Numbered from the stretch's first letter, positions 1-8,210 are shown. The stretch is 64,000 nucleotides of DNA from DASSUW01 sp963803335 (GCA_963803335.1 CAWDME010000007.1:310001-374000), one strand, 5' to 3'. Numbers and translations: made by a program. The notes: generated from the sequence alone by a model not told the origin.

Positions 1-753
1 CACGGCGGCGGCGTCGATCTCGGCGGCCAGGCCGCTCGCCGCCGCCAGCTCGTGGACGTGGCCGAGCAGGCCGAAGCCGGTGACGTCGGTGAGCGCGTGC
101 GCGCCCGCCGCGCGCGCCTGCTCGGCGGCGCGGTCGTTCAGCGTGGTCATGACCGCGATCGCGCGCGCCACGAGATCTTCACCGGCCAGCCCGCGCTTGA
201 TCGCCGTCGCCACCGCGCCGGCGCCCAACGGCTTGGTGAGCACGAGCACGTCGTCGGGCTGGCCGCCGGCGTTGGTGAGCACCGCGTCGGGCGCGACCAC
301 GCCGGTGACTGCCATGCCGTACTTGGGCTCGGGATCGTCGATCGAATGGCCGCCCACCACTGCCACCCCGGCGGCCGCGGCAGCGTCGGCGCCGCCGCGC
401 AGGATCTCTAGCAGGACGTCCGGCCCCAGCGTCTCGAGCGGATAGGCGACGAGATTCAAAGCCGACACCGGCCGCCCGCCCATCGCGTAGATGTCCGACA
501 GCGCGTTGGTGGCCGCGATTCGGCCGAACGCGTACGGGTCGTCGACGATCGGTGTGAAGAAGTCGACCGTCTGCACGATCGCCAGGTCCTCGCTGAGCTG
601 AACGACGCCCGCATCGTCGGCCGCGTCGGCGCCGACCAGCACGCGCGGGTCGCTGGGCCGGGGCAGCGAGGCGACGATCGGCCGCAGGTCGGCGGCCGAC
701 AGCTTGCACCCGCACCCCGCGCCGTGGGAGAGGGACGTCAGGGGCGCGGTCAT
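1..753 (-). CDS. selD: Selenide, water dikinase SelD (3' end outside window)
   Basis: SelD makes selenophosphate from selenide and ATP for selenocysteine tRNA or 2-selenouridine. The minus frame from the ATG at 753 runs open to base 1 (251 codons). It begins with the family signature HGAGCGCKLS: Cys14, Cys16 and Lys17 align with E. coli Cys17, Cys19 and Lys20, so this is a cysteine, not a selenocysteine, form. Further on are DDAGVV, VDFFTPIVDDPYAFGRIAATNALSD, VVGGHSIDDPEPKYGMAVTG in pieces, and DVTGFGLLGH, all typical of the AIRS/PurM-like fold. The C-terminal third is missing at the window edge. No SelA, SelB or tRNA-Sec gene is visible here. Identification is firm. Confidence 0.93.
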   Translation of the reverse strand, partial: MTAPLTSLSHGAGCGCKLSAADLRPIVASLPRPSDPRVLVGADAADDAGVVQLSEDLAIVQTVDFFTPIVDDPYAFGRIAATNALSDIYAMGGRPVSALNLVAYPLETLGPDVLLEILRGGADAAAAAGVAVVGGHSIDDPEPKYGMAVTGVVAPDAVLTNAGGQPDDVLVLTKPLGAGAVATAIKRGLAGEDLVARAIAVMTTLNDRAAEQARAAGAHALTDVTGFGLLGHVHELAAASGLAAEIDAAAV

Positions 754-774
754 CGGCTCCTATGATGCCCGTCC

Positions 775-1095
775 GTGCCCGAGCGCCACTCCGACGCCGA
801 GATCGACGCAGCGATCGACGCCCTCAGCGAGCCCGAGCGCCTGGAGGAGGCGCAGCAGCTCGTGCAGGCCAAGGCGCCGCAGCTGCAGCGCATCCTCGAT
901 GAGGCACTGGAGTCCGCCGGCTGGTTCGGCCCCGACCACCAGGTCGAGGTGCTCAAGGCGGCCGGCCACGCGGACCCCGACGAGCGCATCGCCGCCGTGC
1001 AGAGCCTGGTCGCCGCCGAGACGCGGCTGAGCATGCTCGTGGGCGTCGCCGTCGGGTACGAACTTGGTCAGATTCTGAAGAAAGGAGACTCCTGA
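775..1095 (+). CDS. Small hypothetical acidic helical protein
   Basis: A 106-residue protein from a GTG start, divergent from selD with a 21-base gap. It is acidic and mostly helical by composition, with a heptad-rich stretch (EEAQQLVQAKAPQLQRILDE) at about residues 24-43 and a more hydrophobic C-terminus (MLVGVAVGYELGQIL). There is no signal peptide or recognisable catalytic motif. Its TGA overlaps the ATG of the downstream metallo-hydrolase (TGATG), so the two are probably co-transcribed and translationally coupled. I do not recognise the family. Confidence 0.7.
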   Translation: MPERHSDAEIDAAIDALSEPERLEEAQQLVQAKAPQLQRILDEALESAGWFGPDHQVEVLKAAGHADPDERIAAVQSLVAAETRLSMLVGVAVGYELGQILKKGDS

Positions 1096-1784
1096 TGGCA
1101 GTCGACGTCCGATTCCTGGGGCAGGCCTGCTTCGAGATCAAGTCGGGTGACACCACCGTGCTCACCGACCCGTTCCTGACCGGCAACCCGCTGGCGGCGG
1201 CCTCGGCGGACGAGGTGAACCCGGACGTGATCCTGCTCACGCACGGGCACGCCGACCACCTCGGCGACACCGTCGACATCGCCAAGCGCACCGGCGCGAC
1301 GGTGGTCGCGATCGTCGAGCTGGCGGCCGAGATCGGCGAGGCCGGCGTCGAGAACGTCAAGGACCCGAACTACGGCGGCACCGTGCAGTTCGACTGGGGC
1401 TGGGTCAAGCTCGTCCCGGCCTGGCACACGGCCGTCTCGCCGAGCGGCACGCCGCACATGCCCGCCGGGCTGCTCATCCACATCGGCGATCGGCTGATCT
1501 ACCACCTGGGCGACACCTGCCTGTTCAGCGACATGAAGCTGATCGCGCAGCGCGGCGACAAGGTCGACCTCGCTCTGGTGCCGATCGGCGGCCACTACAC
1601 GATGGATCGCTACGACGCGGTCAGCGCCGTCGAGCTGATCAACCCGCAGCAGGTCATCCCCTGCCACTACAACACGTTCCCGCCGATCGAGACCGACGCC
1701 GACGCGTTCAAGCAGGACGTCCAGAACGCCGGCTTCTCCGAGGTCATCGTGGTCGACCCGGGCGGGACGCACACGATCAAGTGA
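1095..1784 (+). CDS. UPF0173 family metal-dependent hydrolase (metallo-beta-lactamase fold)
   Basis: A 229-residue cytosolic protein of the size usual for UPF0173 (YtkL-like). The metal-binding motif THGHADHLGD is at about residues 48-57. Later ligands are in HTAVS (about 113), LGDTCLFSD (about 137) and the C-terminal PCHYNTFP. These place it in the metallo-beta-lactamase superfamily, where UPF0173 members bind two divalent metals; the physiological substrate is unknown. The start is fixed by an AAAGGAG Shine-Dalgarno at 1081-1087 and a one-base overlap with the previous stop. The next gene starts inside its TGA (GTGA), giving a tightly coupled operon. Confidence 0.88.
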   Translation: MAVDVRFLGQACFEIKSGDTTVLTDPFLTGNPLAAASADEVNPDVILLTHGHADHLGDTVDIAKRTGATVVAIVELAAEIGEAGVENVKDPNYGGTVQFDWGWVKLVPAWHTAVSPSGTPHMPAGLLIHIGDRLIYHLGDTCLFSDMKLIAQRGDKVDLALVPIGGHYTMDRYDAVSAVELINPQQVIPCHYNTFPPIETDADAFKQDVQNAGFSEVIVVDPGGTHTIK

Positions 1785-2056
1785 CCCACGCGATCGTCCT
1801 CATCGAGGCCGAGCGCTCGGCGATCGAGAAGCTCGGCGGAGCGCTGGCCGACGTCGACGGCGTCGCCGAGGCCTACTCGGTCACCGGCGAGTGGGACTTC
1901 GTCGCGATGCTGCGCGTGCGCGACCCGGCCGAGGTCGCCGAGGTCGTCACGCACCGCTTCGCGACGCTCGAAGGGATCAAGAAGACGCAGACGATGGTGG
2001 CCTTCGAGGTCTTCTCACAGCACGACCTCGAGGCGCTGTTCTCGATCGGAACCTAG
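1781..2056 (+). CDS. Stand-alone Lrp/AsnC ligand-binding (RAM/SAM) domain protein
   Basis: A 91-residue protein equal to the C-terminal ligand-sensing alpha/beta domain of Lrp/AsnC regulators, without a DNA-binding helix-turn-helix. The core VDGVAEAYSVTGEWDFVAMLRV and the later GIKKTQTMVAFEVF are characteristic. Such orphan domains oligomerise and bind amino acids or act as partners of full-length Lrp proteins. The GTG start at 1781 overlaps the hydrolase stop. Its TAG overlaps the GTG of the downstream lipoprotein, so four genes from 775 form one overlapping operon. Confidence 0.85.
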   Translation: MTHAIVLIEAERSAIEKLGGALADVDGVAEAYSVTGEWDFVAMLRVRDPAEVAEVVTHRFATLEGIKKTQTMVAFEVFSQHDLEALFSIGT

Positions 2057-2562
2057 TGCGGCGCGCCGCCCTGCCTGTGCTCCTCGTCGCCGCCGCCCTC
2101 GCCGGGTGCGGCGGCGACGACGCGCAGACGTCCGCCACCGACGCCACGCCGGCGCCTCCGCCGGCGACGGTCACCGCGACGCCGAGCGCGACGGCATCGG
2201 CCACGCCAACGCCGAGCGCGACCGCGCAGCCGTCGCCGACCGCGACCAGCGCCGAGGACCAGCCGGGCGGCGCGGGCGACGAGGAGGCGATCCGCGTGCC
2301 CGCCGAGTTCACGATCTCGCCCGACCTGAAGATCTCGCCGCCGCAGATCTCGGTCCCGGCGTTCCTGCAGATCGAGATCACCGTCCGCAACCGGTCCGGC
2401 CAGCCGGTCGACGTGACGTGGGCGGGTGACAAGCTGATGACGGTGCAGCCGCACGGCGGCGCGAGCACGATCGTCAAGGGCCGCAAGAAGGGCAGCTACG
2501 TGCTCAGCGCCGACCCGGGCGGAGACGCCCTGATCGTCACCGGCGTCAAACCGGGTCCCTAG
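2056..2562 (+). CDS. Predicted lipoprotein with Thr/Pro-rich linker and small beta domain
   Basis: A 168-residue lipoprotein starting at GTG 2056, which overlaps the preceding TAG. The signal peptide ends in the lipobox ALAGC with Cys18 as the lipidated residue. Residues 25-65 are a low-complexity Thr/Pro/Ala/Ser linker (ATPSATASATPTPSA style), a typical wall-spanning spacer. The remaining 90 residues (VPAEFTISPDLKISPP to the end) look like a compact beta-sandwich, with the phrase IEITVRNRSGQPVDVTW recalling cupredoxin-like domains, but no copper ligand set is evident. Function unknown. It is the last gene of the operon, before a perfect palindrome at 2564-2579. Confidence 0.75.
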   Translation: MRRAALPVLLVAAALAGCGGDDAQTSATDATPAPPPATVTATPSATASATPTPSATAQPSPTATSAEDQPGGAGDEEAIRVPAEFTISPDLKISPPQISVPAFLQIEITVRNRSGQPVDVTWAGDKLMTVQPHGGASTIVKGRKKGSYVLSADPGGDALIVTGVKPGP

Positions 2563-2563
2563 G

Positions 2564-2579
2564 CTGGCTGGCCAGCCAG
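2564..2579. promoter_or_regulatory. 16-bp perfect palindrome between lipoprotein and R2-like gene
   Basis: CTGGCTGGCCAGCCAG reads identically on both strands. It starts one base after the lipoprotein stop and ends 20 bases before the next ATG (2600). With no central loop it is a better candidate for a dimeric repressor site than for a terminator. The regulator is unknown. Confidence 0.45.
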
Positions 2580-2599
2580 TGGGGGAGTAACCTCGCCGC

Positions 2600-3511
2600 A
2601 TGAGCGAGCGCACGCAGCGGACCGACTTTCAGGCAACCGGCGACCCGGCGCTGCTCGCCTCGGCGGACCGCGGCGAGTCGCACCTGCTCAGCTACCGGCA
2701 GCTGTACGAGCTATGGGAGCGCCAGCACTGGGCGACGCAGGACCTCGACTTCACGCAGGACCGGATCGACTGGCACGAGCGGATCGACGAGGACGAGCGC
2801 TTTCAGCGCATGTACGGGCTGTCCTCGTTCTTCGTCGGCGAGCAGCGGGTGACCGCGGAGCTCGGCCCGATGATGCGCGCGGCGCCCGACGAGGACATGC
2901 GGATCTTCCTCTCCACCCAGATCGCCGACGAGGCGCGCCACGTCGCGTTCTTCGATCGCTTCTACTCCGAGGTCGGCGTGCTCGAGTCCGACTCGCTGGA
3001 GGCGCGGCTGGAGGAGACGTCGCAGCACCTGAACCGCGAGTTCGACGAGCTGTTCGACGAGATGCTGCGCTCCCGCGTGGACCGCCTGGCGGCCGAGCCT
3101 GAGGATCTCGAGACGCTGGTCGAGGCCGTGACGCTCTACCACATGGTCATCGAGGGGATGCTCGCGCTCACCGGCCAGCACTTCATCATGGACTTCAACG
3201 AGCGGATGGGGACGCTGCCCGCGTTCGTCCAGGGCTTCACGCTGGTGGCGCGCGACGAGCACCGCCACGTCGCCTTCGGCGCCCGCTTCCTGCGCGACAT
3301 GGCACGTCGCGACCCGCGCTACATCACCGCGATCCAGCGCACGCTGACCGAGGTGGCCCCGGTCGCCGACGGCGTCCTCAAGCCGCATTGGATGGAGGGC
3401 GGGGACGACGAGATGACGCTGTTCGGCGTCACGGTCGCCGAGACGCGCACGTTCGCAATGAAGGCGCTCGAGCGGCGGATGAAGGTGATCGGGCTGCTCC
3501 AGGCCGCCTGA
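2600..3511 (+). CDS. R2-like ferritin-fold di-iron protein (ribonucleotide reductase small-subunit-like)
   Basis: A 303-residue all-helical protein with a complete R2-type carboxylate di-metal ligand set: Glu81 (FVGEQ), Glu111 and His114 (DEARH), Glu185 (VIEG), Glu220 and His223 (RDEHRH). In class I R2 the radical tyrosine sits four residues after the first ligand histidine; here that residue is Phe118. The protein is also short for NrdB, and no NrdA gene is near. It is therefore more likely an R2-like oxidase (R2lox/R2-like oxygenase group) than a true RNR subunit. The start ATG at 2600 follows a weak purine stretch (GGGGGAGTAA). It converges with the bicupin gene, only 5 bases away. Confidence 0.82.
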   Translation: MSERTQRTDFQATGDPALLASADRGESHLLSYRQLYELWERQHWATQDLDFTQDRIDWHERIDEDERFQRMYGLSSFFVGEQRVTAELGPMMRAAPDEDMRIFLSTQIADEARHVAFFDRFYSEVGVLESDSLEARLEETSQHLNREFDELFDEMLRSRVDRLAAEPEDLETLVEAVTLYHMVIEGMLALTGQHFIMDFNERMGTLPAFVQGFTLVARDEHRHVAFGARFLRDMARRDPRYITAIQRTLTEVAPVADGVLKPHWMEGGDDEMTLFGVTVAETRTFAMKALERRMKVIGLLQAA

Positions 3512-3516
3512 TCCGC

Positions 3517-4284
3517 CTACACGTCGCGGACGTTGTGCATCACCCAGTCGCCGGTATCCGGGAAGCAGACGTTCGCCGGGAGGCCCGTCGTCGACAGGAA
3601 CAGCGCGCGCACGGCCGCATCGCCGCGATTGAGGAGCTCGTGGGCGCCGCCCGGGCCTTCGGGGAAGCAGACCACATCGCCGGCCTCGAGACGCGCCGTA
3701 CCGTCCGGCTGCCGCAAGGTGGGCGTCCCGGCGAGCACCAGCAGCCACTCCTCGCGCCCGAACACGTAGTGATAGGGCTCAGACGAAGCGCCGGGATCCA
3801 GGTCCACCACCGTCGCGTCGAGCCGGTCGGCGCCCAGCAGCGCGCCGAGCCTGCCCGCGTCCGTCGTGTGCACGTTCACCGCCGGCTGCGGCGGCGAGGT
3901 CTCGGGCTCTCGGTGGCTCGGGACCGGCCTGTGGGGCTCCCCCGTTCCTTCGCCGTGCCAGTAGCCGACAGCGCTGCTGCGGAGGAGCATGCCCTGCGGG
4001 CCGCTGACCTTGTCCGAGTCCGGATAGACGCTCATGTACGGCTCGGCTTCACGGCCGGTGTCGAAGATCACGAACCGGCCGGGGCCGTTCATCGTGTGGG
4101 CCCCGGCGTGGCCGGACGGGAAGCAGACGAGGTCACCGGGCGCCATGACGCGCTCTCCCGACGGGTCGCGCAGCACCGGTGCGCCGCCGATCACGTAGAG
4201 CCACTCCTCGATGCCGTGGTGGTAGTGGTACGGCCAGATCGGCACGCCCGCCTCGGCTTCGACGCTGAGGATGTTCACCTTCAA
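3517..4284 (-). CDS. Bicupin protein (two cupin domains)
   Basis: A 255-residue protein carrying two cupin motifs: PYHYHHGIEEWLYVI with PGDLVCFPSGHAGAH at about residues 18-65, and PYHYVFGREEWLLVL with AGDVVCFPEGPGGAH at about 170-215. The histidines and glutamate of the first motif match the usual metal ligands (HxH, E, H). The second has lost some, so it may be structural. The start is a TTG overlapping the stop of the csaA-like gene (TTGA); a GTG two codons later is the alternative. Substrate unknown; sugar isomerase, dioxygenase or sensor roles are all possible. Confidence 0.8.
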   Translation of the reverse strand: MKVNILSVEAEAGVPIWPYHYHHGIEEWLYVIGGAPVLRDPSGERVMAPGDLVCFPSGHAGAHTMNGPGRFVIFDTGREAEPYMSVYPDSDKVSGPQGMLLRSSAVGYWHGEGTGEPHRPVPSHREPETSPPQPAVNVHTTDAGRLGALLGADRLDATVVDLDPGASSEPYHYVFGREEWLLVLAGTPTLRQPDGTARLEAGDVVCFPEGPGGAHELLNRGDAAVRALFLSTTGLPANVCFPDTGDWVMHNVRDV

Positions 4285-4610
4285 TGGATGCGTGAGCCGA
4301 GCGGCACGTCGCTGCGCGGCTCGAGCAGGATCACGTTGCCGTCCTCGTCCGAGGCGCCGATCGTCAGCACCTCCGACATGAACGGGCCGATCTGGCGCGG
4401 CGGGAAGTTCACCACCGCCACGACGAGCCTGCCTTCGAGCTCTTCGCGCGGATAGTTGGTGATCTGCGCTGACGAGCGCTTGGTCCCGATCTCAGGCCCG
4501 AAGTCGATCGTGAGCTTCCAGGCGGGCTTGCGGGCCTCGGGGAAGTCGTCGACGGCGACGACGCGCCCGACGCGCATGTCGACCTTAAGAAAGTCGTCGA
4601 ACTCGATCAT
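4281..4610 (-). CDS. csaA: CsaA-like tRNA-binding-fold chaperone protein
   Basis: A 109-residue single-domain OB-fold protein. The N-terminal FDDFLKVDMRVGRVVAVDDFPEARKPAWKL and the central GTKRSSAQITNYPREELEGR are the classic CsaA/EMAP-II-type tRNA-binding signature. Family members dimerise, bind tRNA in vitro and have been linked to protein export in Bacillus. The length matches the family. It is the first gene of a two-gene minus-strand unit, its stop overlapping the bicupin start. Confidence 0.9.
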   Translation of the reverse strand: MIEFDDFLKVDMRVGRVVAVDDFPEARKPAWKLTIDFGPEIGTKRSSAQITNYPREELEGRLVVAVVNFPPRQIGPFMSEVLTIGASDEDGNVILLEPRSDVPLGSRIH

Positions 4611-4639
4611 CGGCGCGGCAGGCTACCGGCCGCGACGGG

Positions 4640-6073
<1,434 letters not shown>

Positions 6074-6140
6074 GCCGGCTGGGTGATGTAGTGCGGAAGC
6101 TTCCAAAGGAGGCAGACAGACGGGTCCCGTCGCCGCTGCA

Positions 6141-6165
6141 AACTCACCGGCGACGAGAAAGTTGC
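6141..6165 (-). promoter_or_regulatory. Candidate ECF promoter before the sigma gene (near match)
   Basis: On the minus strand GCAACTTT-N13-AGTT matches 10 of 12 fixed positions of the element found exactly three times elsewhere in the window (GCAAGTTT-N13-CGTT), with the same spacing. It lies 68 bases upstream of the ATG at 6073. Autoregulation of an ECF gene would be usual, but with two mismatches this site is only suggestive. Confidence 0.35.
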
Positions 6166-6379
6166 GTCGTTCGAAGGGTAGCGACCCGAAGATCGCGTCC
6201 TGGGTAGGCGCGTGCATCACGGGGTGCCCCGAAGCGTCGTGGCAAGTGATGGGAGATCGCAGTCCTTCCGAGAACTTGCATGGTCGCGTTCCGAGAAGTT
6301 GTCCGCTTTGGTCCCGAGAATTTGTCTTATTCGATCGGGAGAGACTGGCGATCTGCTCAAGGGAACTGGACCCGAGTTG
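6166..6379. other. Gap without a convincing gene before the ATPase remnant
   Basis: Between the preferred sigma start (6073) and the recognisable ATPase remnant (6380) lie about 300 bases. The left part holds the candidate promoter. The rest is noticeably less GC-rich than its surroundings, for example around 6290-6360, and contains no open frame with recognisable motifs. It may be decayed sequence of the upstream part of the ATPase gene. Confidence 0.4.
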
Positions 6380-6724
6380 CTGACGCCGAAGGACGGAGGC
6401 CTCCTCGGCGCGCTATTCGAGTCCTTGGTGACGTTGTCCGTAAGGGTCTACGCGCAAGCGGCCGAGGCGGGCGTCGGGCATTTCCGTGCGTTTGGAGGCG
6501 AGCGCGAAGTGGACCTCGTCGTCAAGGGAGCGTCCGGTCGCGTTGTCGCCATCGAGGTCAAGCTCGCGGCAACGCCGTCCGACTGCGACGGGCGGCACCT
6601 CCACTGGCTCGAACGGGAAATCGGGGACGAGCTCTTGGACAAGGTGCTCATCAGCACGGGTCGCAGCGCGTACCGCCGTGAGGATGGGATTGCAGTGGTC
6701 CCCGCTGCGCTCCTGGGCCCATAG
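6380..6724 (+). pseudogene. C-terminal remnant of an AAA-type ATPase with DUF4143 domain
   Basis: The translated segment LLGALFESLVTLSVRVYAQ, FRAFGGEREVDLVV and VAIEVKLAATPSDCD through to GIAVVPAALLGP matches the C-terminal nuclease-like DUF4143 part of the common AAA/DUF4143 ATPases (E-x-D-x-V and E-V-K). The whole N-terminal ATPase domain, about 300 residues with Walker motifs, is absent upstream. An in-frame ATG exists at 6212, but the residues before 6380 show no family resemblance. It ends 49 bases before tRNA-Leu, so it probably reflects a deletion or decayed insertion at a tRNA locus. Confidence 0.7.
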
Positions 6725-6773
6725 ATTCGATGTCCGCGACAGGCGGACGTCATCCGCATACGATCAGCGGCGC

Positions 6774-6858
6774 GCCCGGGTAGGCGAACTGGCACAGCCG
6801 GCGCTCTTAAAAAGCGCTGTCCGCAAGGACATTGTGGGTTCGAGTCCCACCCCGGGCA
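6774..6858 (+). tRNA. tRNA-Leu (anticodon UAA)
   Basis: An 85-base tRNA. The acceptor stem GCCCGGG (6774-6780) pairs with CCCGGGC (6851-6857), with discriminator A6858. The anticodon stem GCGCT/AGCGC encloses the loop CTTAAAA with anticodon TAA. A long class II variable arm (TGTCCGCAAGGACA) and the T-loop GGGTTCGAGTCCC are present. CCA is not encoded. A strong hairpin terminator follows at once. Confidence 0.95.
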
Positions 6859-6863
6859 CTACG

Positions 6864-6901
6864 CCGGCCCCCGAATGCGCCTTCACGCGTTCGGGGGCCG
6901 G
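6864..6901. terminator. Bidirectional hairpin terminator
   Basis: CCGGCCCCCGAA (6864-6875) is perfectly complementary to TTCGGGGGCCGG (6890-6901), with a further short inner GCG/CGC pairing. It lies between the tRNA-Leu 3' end and the stop of the convergent small gene at 6908, so it can serve both. It lacks a long T-run, as is common in high-GC actinobacteria. Confidence 0.8.
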
Positions 6902-6907
6902 AGCCGC

Positions 6908-7384
6908 TCAGCGCGGGAGCAGCGTGTAGCGCATCTGGACCTTCTTGTCGCCGCCGCCGGCGACGGCCTCGCCCTTGTAGAGCGACGAGGCCTTGTGCGG
7001 GCTGTGGCCGCCGTTGGCCCAGGCGAACGCGGTCGCCTTGTTGGTGCCGATGAACGGGTTGGCCCAGTTGATCTCCAGCTCCGTGTCCTCGGACTTGTCG
7101 TCACGGAGGCGGTACTTGACGGTGCCGGTCGTGCCGGTCTCGAACCCGATGTCCTTCGAGCTGAAGAGCCCGACCGACATCGGCGGGATACCGATGTCCG
7201 GGGTCACGACGAAGCCGCCGTGGTCGTGGTGCGTGCTCACCCGCTCAAGCGGGTGCTTGGTCATGTTCTCCACGATGAGAACGACGCTGCGGTCACCGTC
7301 CAGCGTGCGACCGAGCTGGTCGACGCTCTTAGTGATCTTGCCCGCCGCGCCGACCGCGGCGAGAACTGCTTCGAGGATCGCCAT
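6908..7384 (-). CDS. Small aegerolysin/actinoporin-like beta protein (hypothetical)
   Basis: A 158-residue protein from the ATG at 7384, which has a good Shine-Dalgarno (AAAGGAG, minus strand) 6 bases upstream. Residues 1-25 form a small hydrophobic amphipathic helix (MAILEAVLAAVGAAGKITKSV) rather than a classical signal peptide. The rest is beta-rich: RSVVLIVENMT, GGFVVTPDIGIPP, GTTGTVKYRLRD, LEINWANPFIGTNKA, VQMRYTLLPR. The arrangement 'short amphipathic helix, beta-sandwich, GTxG...W..P..G.N' recalls aegerolysins and actinoporin-like lipid-binding toxins. This is resemblance by eye only. It is monocistronic, with its own terminator. Confidence 0.6.
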   Translation of the reverse strand: MAILEAVLAAVGAAGKITKSVDQLGRTLDGDRSVVLIVENMTKHPLERVSTHHDHGGFVVTPDIGIPPMSVGLFSSKDIGFETGTTGTVKYRLRDDKSEDTELEINWANPFIGTNKATAFAWANGGHSPHKASSLYKGEAVAGGGDKKVQMRYTLLPR

Positions 7385-7510
7385 GGGATTCTCCTTTGGT
7401 TGGGGAGCGATCTGGTCCCTCTGGACGCGCCCCCTGACCGCGGAATTCCGCTGACTGGACTTCCGGCCAGGCTCCGCGTGCGCCGAGTAGGATTCGGCCG
7501 CGGCGCTGCC

Positions 7511-7888
7511 ATGGCGGTCGACTTGGTCATCGATATCGAGAACACGCCGGGCGCACTGGCGACGGTGGCGGCCGCGATCAGCGACGCCGGGGTGAACATC
7601 TCCGCGGCCACCTGCATCGGGCCGGGGGAGCGGGCGGAGCTGCACATCCTCGCCCCGCACGCCGAGGCGGTCCGGCACTCGCTGGCCATCTCGCACCTCG
7701 CCGTCACGCGCGAGCGCGAGGTCGTGGTGGTCGACGTCGAGGACCGGCCGGGCGTGCTCGCGGATCTCACACGCAAGATCGCCAAGGCGGGCGTGGACCT
7801 CGATCTCGTGTACGTCGCCACGCGCAACCGCGTGGTGTTCGGGTCCGACGACCTCGACGGGCTGAGGGCGGCGCTCAACTCCGCGTGA
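7511..7888 (+). CDS. Protein of two tandem ACT domains
   Basis: A 125-residue protein. Two ACT repeats are visible: DIENTPGALATVAAAISDAGVNI at about residues 7-29 and DVEDRPGVLADLTRKIAKAGVDL at about 75-97, each with the conserved 'xxPGxLaxi...aGv(n/d)i' ligand-binding loop. ACT domains bind amino acids or other small ligands. Stand-alone pairs usually act as regulatory partners, but no enzyme partner is obvious. The start ATG 7511 was chosen because upstream sequence shows no homology. The next gene starts within its stop (GTGA). Confidence 0.85.
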   Translation: MAVDLVIDIENTPGALATVAAAISDAGVNISAATCIGPGERAELHILAPHAEAVRHSLAISHLAVTREREVVVVDVEDRPGVLADLTRKIAKAGVDLDLVYVATRNRVVFGSDDLDGLRAALNSA

Positions 7889-8142
7889 GCCTCACGGTCC
7901 GCCTGCAGCCTCGCGCCAGGCGCGACGAGATCGTGGGCGAGCGGGACGGCGTGGTCGTGATCCGCGTCACCGCTCCGCCGGTCGACGGGAAGGCGAACGA
8001 GGCGCTGTGCCGCCTGATCGCCAAGAAGGCGGGCGTCGCGCCTTCACGCGTGGAGATCGTGCGCGGGCACACCGCGCGCGAGAAGGTGATCAGGGTCGAG
8101 GGCGTGGACGACGCCGCCCTGCGCGCCGCGCTCGGCGTGTGA
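7885..8142 (+). CDS. DUF167/UPF0235 (YggU-like) protein
   Basis: An 85-residue protein with the family pattern SLTVRLQPRARRDEIVGERDG, VTAPPVDGKANEAL, IVRGHTAREKVIRV. DUF167 proteins are small conserved alpha/beta proteins of unknown function. The GTG start at 7885 overlaps the ACT gene stop, so the two form a pair. The mce operon begins 73 bases downstream, behind its own promoter candidate. Confidence 0.9.
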   Translation: MSLTVRLQPRARRDEIVGERDGVVVIRVTAPPVDGKANEALCRLIAKKAGVAPSRVEIVRGHTAREKVIRVEGVDDAALRAALGV

Positions 8143-8160
8143 GCGCCATCACACGTTTCC

Positions 8161-8185
8161 GCAAGTTTCTCTGAACGTCTGCGTT
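8161..8185 (+). promoter_or_regulatory. Candidate ECF sigma promoter of the mce operon
   Basis: GCAAGTTT (8161-8168), 13 bases, then CGTT (8182-8185). The same 12 fixed bases with the same spacing occur before the DsbA-like gene (17852) and the secreted trypsin gene (54973). GCAAG to CGTT is 16 bases, within the range known for ECF -35/-10 elements. Initiation would be near 8191-8193, about 25 bases before the TTG start. Confidence 0.6.
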
Positions 8186-8186
8186 T

Positions 8187-8210
8187 CGTGCTCTCCGGGA
8201 AGGGAGCACG
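8187..8210 (+). other. Hairpin covering the Shine-Dalgarno of the first mce gene
   Basis: CGTGCTC (8187-8193) pairs with GAGCACG (8204-8210), extended inward by T:G and C:G pairs. The 3' arm and loop contain the AAGGGAG ribosome-binding site (8200-8206) of the TTG start at 8216. If transcription starts further upstream this could gate translation. If it starts at 8191-8193, as the ECF element predicts, the 5' arm is incomplete. Confidence 0.35.

Noticed and set aside
179..715. Arg-rich open frame on the minus strand at the left end
   Set aside because: It is out of frame with clear SelD sequence on the same strand, and its composition (Arg/Ala/Gly runs) is typical of a shadow of GC-rich coding DNA.
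6212..6379. N-terminal part of the ATPase remnant as a real start
   Set aside because: An ATG at 6212 is in frame, but the residues before 6380 have no family resemblance and no Shine-Dalgarno is evident.
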